From Bacillota bacterium (GTDB taxonomy: Bacteria > Bacillota_E > JAJZYS01 > JAILZS01), in NCBI GenBank assembly GCA_021817625.1, contig JAKASY010000187.1:1-5377 (forward strand): DNA of 5,377 bases, written 5' to 3'. The stretch's first letter is position 1, and each line of letters starts with the position of its first letter. The translations under genes and the position numbers were made by a program. Shown here piece after piece: positions 1 through 4,753 of the stretch. The notes below the pieces were generated by a model. It was given only the letters and a program-made list of their open reading frames with translations. It had not been told where the DNA came from and made no database searches.

Positions 1-40
1 GACCCTCTACACGCTCATCGACCCGAGGATCAAGGCGTGA
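1..40 (+). CDS. ABC transporter permease, DppB/OppB-like, C-terminal end only (partial)
   Basis: Only the last 12 codons and the TGA at 38-40 lie in the window. Read in the frame starting at base 2 they give TLYTLIDPRIKA and a stop. The ending 'L-x-D-P-R-I' is the usual C-terminus of the DppB/OppB/GsiC family of inner-membrane permeases. The next gene is a DppC-type permease that overlaps this stop by four bases (GTGA), the normal dppB-dppC arrangement. Family and context agree, but the fragment is short. The substrate cannot be told. Confidence 0.75.
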   Translation, partial: TLYTLIDPRIKA

Positions 41-927
41 GCGCGCAGCCCGAGCTCGAGTCCACTCCCGCCGTCGCCGTGGCTGCGCGCCCACGCCTGG
101 GCCGGCGCCGCATGAATGGCCAGCTCCTGGCGGGCGCCCTCATCCTGCTCGCGCTCGCCGCCATGAGCGTCCTCGCCGGGGCCCTTGCGCCCTACAGCCC
201 CAATGCCATCAACCCGGTCGGAAGCCTCCTGCCGCTCGGCAGCCCGGGACATCTCCTGGGCACGGACAACCTCGGCCGCGACCAACTGAGCCGCCTTCTG
301 TTCGGCGGCCGCATCACGCTCGTGGCGGGGGTGGGCGCGGGCCTCGCGGCGACCGTCACGGGGCTGGTGCTGGGCCTGGTCGCCGGCTACTTCGGGGGCT
401 GGCTGGACGTCGTCGTTGCCCGCTTCCTCGACGTCCTCCTGAGCTTTCCGTTCATCCTCCTGGCCATCCTGATCGTCGCCTTCGCCGGCCCCTCCACCCT
501 GCACGCGCTCCTCGCCATCGCCGTGGGCAACGTGCCGTTCTTCGCCCGCCTGATCCGGGGGCAGGTGAAGGCGGTCAGGGCGAGCGAGTACATCGTCGCC
601 GCCGAGGCGGCGGGGGCGGGCACGGTGCGCGTGCTCGTGCGGCACGTGCTGCCCAACGTGCTCGTGTACGTCGTGCAGGGGTTCTTTCTGAACGTCGGCT
701 GGCTCATCACCCAGACGTCGGCCCTGAGCTTTCTCGGCCTCGGCACGCAGCCTCCGACGGCCGACTGGGGGACGATGCTCGCCCAGGCCCAGGAATTCAT
801 GTCGACGCAGCCCGAGGTCGCCCTCGTCCCCGGCGCCGCCATCGTGGTGGCCGTCGTCGCCTTCAACCTCATCGGCAGCGGCCTTCGTGGCTGGATCGAG
901 GGCCGGGGTGCCCAGGGGCTGATCTGA
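37..927 (+). CDS. ABC transporter permease, DppC/OppC family (peptide/nickel-type importer)
   Basis: This 296-residue inner-membrane protein should pair with the preceding DppB-like permease to form the channel of a solute-binding-protein-dependent importer for oligopeptides, dipeptides or a related solute. A short cytoplasmic N-terminus (1-27) precedes a first membrane span at about 28-50. The OppC signature GTDNLGRDQLSRLLFGG follows at 75-91. Hydrophobic spans lie at about 93-116, 130-150, 155-172, 206-226 and 264-283. The EAA loop that contacts the ATPase is at 190-209 (EAAGAG...RHVLPN). The family motif SFLGLGTQPPTADWGTML is at 231-248. The start is GTG at 37, overlapping the upstream TGA, with GAGG at 25-28 giving an 8-base spacer. 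Length is normal for the family. No ATPase genes (dppD/dppF) follow; the next gene is on the other strand. Substrate specificity lies in the binding protein, which is not seen here. Confidence 0.93.
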   Translation: MSAQPELESTPAVAVAARPRLGRRRMNGQLLAGALILLALAAMSVLAGALAPYSPNAINPVGSLLPLGSPGHLLGTDNLGRDQLSRLLFGGRITLVAGVGAGLAATVTGLVLGLVAGYFGGWLDVVVARFLDVLLSFPFILLAILIVAFAGPSTLHALLAIAVGNVPFFARLIRGQVKAVRASEYIVAAEAAGAGTVRVLVRHVLPNVLVYVVQGFFLNVGWLITQTSALSFLGLGTQPPTADWGTMLAQAQEFMSTQPEVALVPGAAIVVAVVAFNLIGSGLRGWIEGRGAQGLI

Positions 928-1007
928 GCGCAACGGCGCGAGGGCAATGGGGGCCAGCGGGTGACCACGCGGACGGGGAGCGGCTCGCGCCGCATGAACG
1001 CGCGCGC

Positions 1008-1460
1008 CTACGCGTCGGGCGCCCCGTCAGTGCTCTCCTCTGATCGAAGCCTTGCCCCTGCGGCTGCAATGGAGACGGCAAGCTGCGGCGCCGTGCGGAG
1101 AATCAGGTCGTCATCGGTGATGAGCACAATCCCAAGCTCATCGGCGACGGCCACATAGGCGGCATCGTACGCGGTCAGACCTTTGGCCGCCCACCGCGCC
1201 ACCCGCTCCAGCTCCGGCTCCTGCAACTCGAACGGCAACAGTTCCAATCGAGCCGCAAGCTCCGAAAGCGAGCCCTCCGCAAAGCCCCAGCGGCGGGCAG
1301 CGACGTTGATTACCTCCCGAAAGAGGAGGGGCGGCGCGTACACCGCCAGCTGTCCGGCCTCGAATGCCAAGCGCAGCGCGAGTGCGTGATCCGCGTGTGC
1401 CTCGTCCATGCGGTGAAACCACTTGAGCACTGCCGAGGCGTCCAGAACCGCTTCTGTCAT
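1008..1460 (-). CDS. vapC: PIN-domain ribonuclease toxin, VapC family
   Basis: This 150-residue protein is predicted to be a Mg-dependent endoribonuclease toxin, neutralised by the antitoxin encoded just upstream. The PIN fold is recognised by its acidic residues in order: D7 in VLDASAVLKW, E49 in FREVINVAARR, D99 in LTAYDAAYVAVA, and the D116-D118 cluster in LITDDDLIL. Spacing and length are normal for VapC, so the active site looks intact. The ATG (complement of 1458-1460) overlaps the antitoxin stop as ATGA, which implies translational coupling. No strong ribosome site of its own is visible. The gene converges on the permease gene, with 80 bp between the two stops. Its target RNA cannot be predicted. 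Codon use is less GC-biased than in the flanking genes, suggesting separate origin. Confidence 0.92.
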   Translation of the reverse strand: MTEAVLDASAVLKWFHRMDEAHADHALALRLAFEAGQLAVYAPPLLFREVINVAARRWGFAEGSLSELAARLELLPFELQEPELERVARWAAKGLTAYDAAYVAVADELGIVLITDDDLILRTAPQLAVSIAAAGARLRSEESTDGAPDA

Positions 1461-1702
1461 CGCCCGTCGCGCTGCGCCCGGATGAGGGCCGTCGAATCCC
1501 CGGGAGGCGCATTGGCGAACAGGCTGTCGAGGCGCTGGAGCGTGCTTTTCGCCGCGGCCGTGCCGCCCGGACTCGTGGCGGCCGCCATGTCGCGGGCGGC
1601 CAGCCCCGCGAGGTATGCGCTGCGGGACAGGCCACTCTTGCGGGCGCGCCGGTCTATCTGCCGGAGCAGCCGCTCGTCAAGGGAGATGAGGACCTTTGCC
1701 AT
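1457..1702 (-). CDS. vapB: Ribbon-helix-helix antitoxin, VapB/CopG-like
   Basis: This 81-residue protein is predicted to neutralise the VapC toxin encoded immediately downstream and to autorepress the operon. The N-terminus AKVLISLDERLLRQIDRRA is a typical ribbon-helix-helix beta strand plus helix, and the second helix is at SRSAYLAGLAARD (about 27-39). The polar, proline/glycine-containing C-terminal half ends in DSTALIRAQRDGR, like the toxin-wrapping tail of VapB proteins. I chose the ATG at 1700-1702 because the RHH strand begins right after it. A TTG at 1724-1726 would add eight residues (MRISRIHA) with no family support. There is no Shine-Dalgarno sequence before the ATG, so translation may be near-leaderless. 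The antitoxin-first order with an ATGA overlap is the classic vapBC layout. Confidence 0.88.
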   Translation of the reverse strand: MAKVLISLDERLLRQIDRRARKSGLSRSAYLAGLAARDMAAATSPGGTAAAKSTLQRLDSLFANAPPGDSTALIRAQRDGR

Positions 1703-1712
1703 GGCGTGAATC

Positions 1713-1755
1713 CGGGATATCCGCAACCGTCCATCGCCTTGTCACTCGGGATCCG
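1713..1755 (-). promoter_or_regulatory. Candidate vapBC promoter/operator region
   Basis: On the minus strand, GTGACA (complement of 1740-1745) matches the sigma-70 -35 consensus in five of six bases. It lies 17-18 bases before an AT-rich GGATATC patch (complement of 1716-1722) that is a poor -10 match. Two similar words sit here: CGGGATATCCG at 1713-1723 and CGGGATCCG at 1747-1755. Each has CGG/CCG inverted ends, and their starts are 34 bp apart. They flank and overlap the putative promoter, where an RHH antitoxin would be expected to bind. If the promoter is real, transcription would start only a few bases before the antitoxin ATG. This is inference from short motifs in GC-rich DNA. Confidence 0.22.
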
Positions 1756-1797
1756 GGGAGCCAAGGCCGGGGACCTGGGCGGCCGATCGCCAGGAAC

Positions 1798-1809
1798 CGG
1801 CGGCCGCCG
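1798..1809. repeat. 12-bp perfect palindrome in the divergent intergenic gap
   Basis: CGGCGGCCGCCG is its own reverse complement. It lies 61 bp before the dehydrogenase ATG and 95 bp upstream of the antitoxin ATG. It could be a repressor site for the dehydrogenase gene string. It could also be chance, because CG-only palindromes arise easily at this base composition. The rest of the 168-bp gap (1703-1870) holds no RNA gene and no convincing plus-strand sigma-70 promoter that I can see. A TTGTCA at 1739-1744 resembles a -35 but has no matching -10. Confidence 0.3.
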
Positions 1810-1870
1810 ACGCGAACGCCTGAAAGGGAGCGGTGGCGGGCCGGAGACGGGCGAGGGGGCGCAGTGGCGG

Positions 1871-2947
1871 ATGGAACGCGGGCATCGGTTGGCGGTCATT
1901 CCCGGCGACGGCATCGGGCCGGAGGTGGTGTCCCAGGGTCTGCGGCTGATCGAGCGCGTGGCCGAGCTGGGCGGGCCCCGCTTTGAGGTCGAGAGCCATC
2001 CCTGGGGGTCGGGGTACTACCTGGACCACGGCGAGATGATGCCGCCGGACGGCCTCGAGCGCCTGGCTCGGGCCGACGCGATCCTGCTTGGGGCGATCGG
2101 CGATCCGCGCGTGCCCGAGCCCGTCAGCGTGCGCGGCCTCGTGATCCGCGTGCGCCAGGCCTTCGACCAGTACGTGAACCTGCGGCCCGTACGCCTCCTC
2201 CCGGGCGTGACGCCGGTCCTCGCCGGCAAGGGGCCGGAGCACATCCGCTTCACGGTGATCCGTGAGAACACCGAGGGCGAGTACGCGGCCATGGGCGGGC
2301 GCATCCACCGCGGCACGCCGTTCGAGGCCGCGACCGAGACCAGCTATTTCAGCCGCCACGGCGTGGAGCGCGTGGCGCGCTACGCCTTCGAGCTGGCCCG
2401 CAAGGAGGGGCGGGGCGTCACGAGCGTCACCAAGTCGAACGCCATGCCGAACTCCATGGCGTTCTGGGACGAGGTCGTGGCCGAGGTGCACGCCGACTAC
2501 CCGGACGTCCCCCTCTCGTCCCTTCTGGTGGACGCGGCCGCGATGTTCATGGTGCGCCAGCCGGAGCGCTTCGGCGTGGTCGTGACCACGAACCTCTTCG
2601 GCGACATCCTGACCGACCTGGGCGCCGCGATCCAGGGCGGCATGGGCCTCGCTGCGGGCGCGAACCTCGACCCGACGCGCCGCTTCCCCTCCATGTTCGA
2701 GCCCATCCACGGCTCGGCGCCCGACATCGCCGGCCGGGGCATCGCCAATCCCCTGGCCACGTTCTGGGCGGTCTCGCTCATGTACGACCATCTGGGCGAG
2801 GCGGCTTGGGGGGCGGCCGTGCTCGACGCGGTCGCCGCGTGTCTGCAGGACGGGCGCGCGCGCACGCCCGATCTTGGCGGCCAGGGCACCACCCAGGCCG
2901 TGGGCGACGCCGTTCTGGCCCTCCTGCGGCCGCCCGTGCCGGCGTGA
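1871..2947 (+). CDS. Beta-decarboxylating dehydrogenase, tartrate/D-malate/isopropylmalate family
   Basis: This 358-residue cytoplasmic enzyme should oxidise and decarboxylate a 2-hydroxy acid using NAD and a divalent metal. Motifs in order: IPGDGIGPEV at 10-19; substrate arginines in RVRQAFDQYVNLRPVR (93-108); RENTEGEY at 131-138; catalytic K188 in TKSN; metal-binding D221, D245 and D249 (FGDILTDLG); and HGSAPDIAGRGIANP at 280-294, whose D285 indicates NAD rather than NADP. The segments DHGEMMPPD and FDQYVNLRPVRLLPG resemble tartrate dehydrogenase/D-malate dehydrogenase (TtuC/DmlA) more than LeuB, which normally reads 'DLYANLRPV'. The loop at 74-92 (GAIGDPRVPEPVSVRGL) is not a close match to either, so the substrate is open. 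The ATG at 1871 fits the family N-terminus and has GAGGGGG at 1853-1859. The frame is open back to 1706, but that extension has no family resemblance. Confidence 0.9.
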   Translation: MERGHRLAVIPGDGIGPEVVSQGLRLIERVAELGGPRFEVESHPWGSGYYLDHGEMMPPDGLERLARADAILLGAIGDPRVPEPVSVRGLVIRVRQAFDQYVNLRPVRLLPGVTPVLAGKGPEHIRFTVIRENTEGEYAAMGGRIHRGTPFEAATETSYFSRHGVERVARYAFELARKEGRGVTSVTKSNAMPNSMAFWDEVVAEVHADYPDVPLSSLLVDAAAMFMVRQPERFGVVVTTNLFGDILTDLGAAIQGGMGLAAGANLDPTRRFPSMFEPIHGSAPDIAGRGIANPLATFWAVSLMYDHLGEAAWGAAVLDAVAACLQDGRARTPDLGGQGTTQAVGDAVLALLRPPVPA

Positions 2948-3001
2948 GCGGCAGGGCCTGCGGCGTGCTAAGGTAGGCAAGTCAAGGCGGGGAGGCGCGG
3001 C

Positions 3002-3006
3002 GGAGG
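3002..3006 (+). promoter_or_regulatory. Ribosome binding site that fixes the folB TTG start
   Basis: GGAGG ends seven bases before the TTG at 3014-3016, which is ideal spacing. No ATG or GTG in the same frame is better placed: the next in-frame ATG is codon 9, inside the conserved first beta strand. The rest of the 66-bp gap after the dehydrogenase stop (2948-3013) shows no convincing terminator, so read-through transcription from the dehydrogenase gene is plausible. Confidence 0.7.
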
Positions 3007-3013
3007 CGCAGAG

Positions 3014-3391
3014 TTGGATCGAATCATCCTTCAGGGCATGCGGTTTCACGGCCGGCACGGCGTCCACGCTTGGGAGCGCGAGGCGGGCCAGCCGTTCCTC
3101 GTCGACCTCGGCCTGGAGGTCGACCTGTCCGTCGCCGGCCGCAGCGACCGCCTGCGCGACACGGTGGACTACGGCCGGGTGTACGCCGCGGTACGCGATG
3201 TTGTGGAGGGACCACCCTCCCGCCTGGTGGAGCACGTGGCGGAGCGGGTTTCCGCCGCCGTGCTGGCCGCCTTCCCGGCCGTGCGCGCCGTGGAGGTGAC
3301 GGTGCACAAGCCCCATGCCGCCCTCGGCGGCCCGCTCGACGGCGTCTCGGTGTCGGTGGCGCGCCGGCGTGGGGCAGGGGGGACGCCATGA
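3014..3391 (+). CDS. folB: Dihydroneopterin aldolase FolB
   Basis: FolB cleaves 7,8-dihydroneopterin to 6-hydroxymethyl-7,8-dihydropterin and glycolaldehyde in folate synthesis; many homologues also epimerise the substrate. At 125 residues it has the usual length. The N-terminus DRIILQGMRFHGRHGVHAWE followed by REAGQPFLVDL is the standard FolB opening. By alignment from memory with the Staphylococcus aureus enzyme, the substrate-anchoring glutamate is E21, the active-site tyrosine is Y53 (VDYGRVY) and the catalytic lysine is K99 (VTVHKPHA). LVEHVAERV (71-79) is the conserved helix containing the pterin-binding glutamate. The start is TTG, supported by GGAGG seven bases upstream. The TGA overlaps the next ATG (ATGA), coupling it to the FolK-containing protein, which uses its product. 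The sequence is closest in style to Bacillota FolB. Confidence 0.95.
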   Translation: MDRIILQGMRFHGRHGVHAWEREAGQPFLVDLGLEVDLSVAGRSDRLRDTVDYGRVYAAVRDVVEGPPSRLVEHVAERVSAAVLAAFPAVRAVEVTVHKPHAALGGPLDGVSVSVARRRGAGGTP

Positions 3392-4746
3392 GCCGCCACG
3401 AGATGGCCGTCGCCCTCGGCGCCAACGCAGGCGATCGGCGGGCGGCGCTGCTCGAGGGCGTCCTGGCGCTTCGCGGCATGGCACGCTCGCTTGGCGCCTC
3501 TCGGCTGTACGAGACGGCGGCGTCGGAGCTTCCGGCCGATGCGGACGAGGCCGACCGGGTGCCTTACCTGAACGCGGTCGTCCGCCTTGCGACCGACCTT
3601 GCGCCTGAGGCGGTGCTGGCGGCGTGCCTGGCCTGCGAGCAGGCCGTCGGCCGCGACCGCGCGCGCGAGCGTCGTCACGGCGCGCGCCGCCTGGACATGG
3701 ACCTCCTCCTGTGCGACCGACAGGTGCTCGACGGTTCCTTCCTTCGCCTGCCGCACCCGCGCATGGCGCACAGGGCGTTCGTGCTGGCGCCTCTTGCCGA
3801 CGTGTGGCCGGATGCACCTCGGCCCGCGGGCGGCGTTTGGGGCCCGGCGCCCGCCGCCGCGTCCCGCGTTGAGACGGTTGCGGATGCGGCCTGGGCCGAA
3901 GCGGCGGCAGGCGCGGAGGTGCCCTCCCCCGGGGCCGATCTCGAGGCGGAGCGCGAGCGGCGGCGCGCTCTCGGCCGGCCGCCGCTCTACCTGTTCGGCG
4001 AGGTCGGCTCGACCGCCGACGTGCTGCGACAGCTTGCCCAGGCGGGCGCGCCCCATGGCACGGCCGTCGCCGCCGAGCGCCAGCGCGCCGGCAGGGGGCG
4101 CCACGGTCGCACCTGGTGGGCGCCCCCCTACCGCTCGCTCCTCCTGTCGGTGCTTGTGCGCGATGGCGCCGAGCTGGGCGGCGTGCTGCCTCTCCTCGTC
4201 GGGCTCGCCGTGGCGGAGTCCGTGGAGGCGGCGGGCGGGCCGAGGCTCGCCCTGAAGTGGCCGAACGACGTGATCGCCCCGGATGGCCGCAAGGTGGCGG
4301 GCATCCTGGTCGAGCGCACCGGCGGGGGCGAGACGCTCGTCGGCGTCGGCGTCAACCTGGGCGCACCCGATGAGGACGCGCCGACCGACGTGCGGCGCCG
4401 TGCCGCCGCGCTGGCGGAGCTTGGCGCCGTGCCGGAGCGCGGCCTCCTCGTGCGCCACCTGAGCGCGCGCCTGACGACCCTCGCCGCGGAGAGCCATACC
4501 CGCGGCGCGGCGGTCCTGCTCGAGCGGTGGCGTGCGCGCGCACCCATGCTCGGCCGGCGCGTGACGGTGCACGCCGTCCGGGGCGGCGAGCACCTGTCCG
4601 GTATCGCCAGCGCCGTCGCCGCGGACGGTGCGCTCGTGGTGCGCTGCGCCGACGGATCGGAGGCGCGCGTGCACGCGGGCGAGGTGACCTTGGCCACTCC
4701 GGCCGCGGCGGCGAGCGGGGCCCAGCAAGCAACCGAAGGAGCGTGA
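3388..4746 (+). CDS. folK-birA: FolK (HPPK) - biotin-protein ligase (BirA) fusion protein
   Basis: One uninterrupted 452-codon frame encodes two enzymes. Residues about 4-145 are FolK, which transfers pyrophosphate from ATP to 6-hydroxymethyl-dihydropterin: VALGANAGDRR (8-18), YLNAVV (60-65), the metal-binding D103 and D105 in RRLDMDLLL, then LPHPRMAHRAFVLAPL (121-136). Residues about 146-197 are a linker rich in Ala, Pro, Glu and Arg. Residues about 198-436 are a biotin-protein ligase: EVGSTADVLRQL (205-216), the biotinyl-AMP loop GRGRHGRTWW (235-244), KWPND (290-294), K302 in RKVAGILVE, GVGVNLG (319-325), and an SH3-like C-terminal domain (about 388-436). The DNA-binding domain of E. coli BirA is absent, so it should biotinylate carrier proteins without acting as a repressor. 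The ATG overlaps the folB stop, with a G-rich ribosome site at 3376-3383. GTG at 3919 (codon 178) could start a free ligase. Both domain calls are firm; whether the product stays fused in the cell is inferred. Confidence 0.92.
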   Translation: MSRHEMAVALGANAGDRRAALLEGVLALRGMARSLGASRLYETAASELPADADEADRVPYLNAVVRLATDLAPEAVLAACLACEQAVGRDRARERRHGARRLDMDLLLCDRQVLDGSFLRLPHPRMAHRAFVLAPLADVWPDAPRPAGGVWGPAPAAASRVETVADAAWAEAAAGAEVPSPGADLEAERERRRALGRPPLYLFGEVGSTADVLRQLAQAGAPHGTAVAAERQRAGRGRHGRTWWAPPYRSLLLSVLVRDGAELGGVLPLLVGLAVAESVEAAGGPRLALKWPNDVIAPDGRKVAGILVERTGGGETLVGVGVNLGAPDEDAPTDVRRRAAALAELGAVPERGLLVRHLSARLTTLAAESHTRGAAVLLERWRARAPMLGRRVTVHAVRGGEHLSGIASAVAADGALVVRCADGSEARVHAGEVTLATPAAAASGAQQATEGA

Positions 4747-4753
4747 CCTTGCC

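Noticed and set aside
7..933. A 308-codon minus-strand frame opposite the DppC-like permease
   Set aside because: It is a charged, low-complexity translation with no family resemblance, whereas the plus strand encodes a textbook permease.
980..993. Short hairpin GCGGC-TCGC-GCCGC between the convergent permease and vapC genes as a terminator
   Set aside because: The stem is only five base pairs and no T-run follows on either strand. Such stems are common by chance at this G+C.
1706..1870. N-terminal extension of 55 codons on the dehydrogenase, or a separate small gene
   Set aside because: The extension has no resemblance to the family, which starts right at the ATG at 1871. It also covers the likely control region between divergent genes.
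2951..2961. GCAGGGCCTGC near-palindrome after the dehydrogenase stop as a terminator
   Set aside because: The arms are separated by a single base, so it cannot form a proper hairpin, and no T-run follows.
3070..3387. Extending the FolK frame upstream to the ATG at 3070
   Set aside because: That stretch overlaps folB in another frame and has no FolK resemblance. FolK homology begins just after the ATG at 3388, which has its own ribosome site and overlaps the folB stop.
1742..3817. A 691-codon open frame on the minus strand
   Set aside because: It lies wholly antisense to the dehydrogenase, folB and folK-birA. Its translation is Arg/Ala/Gly/His-rich with no recognisable domain, as expected from the complement of GC-rich codons. 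The plus-strand proteins are clear family members.
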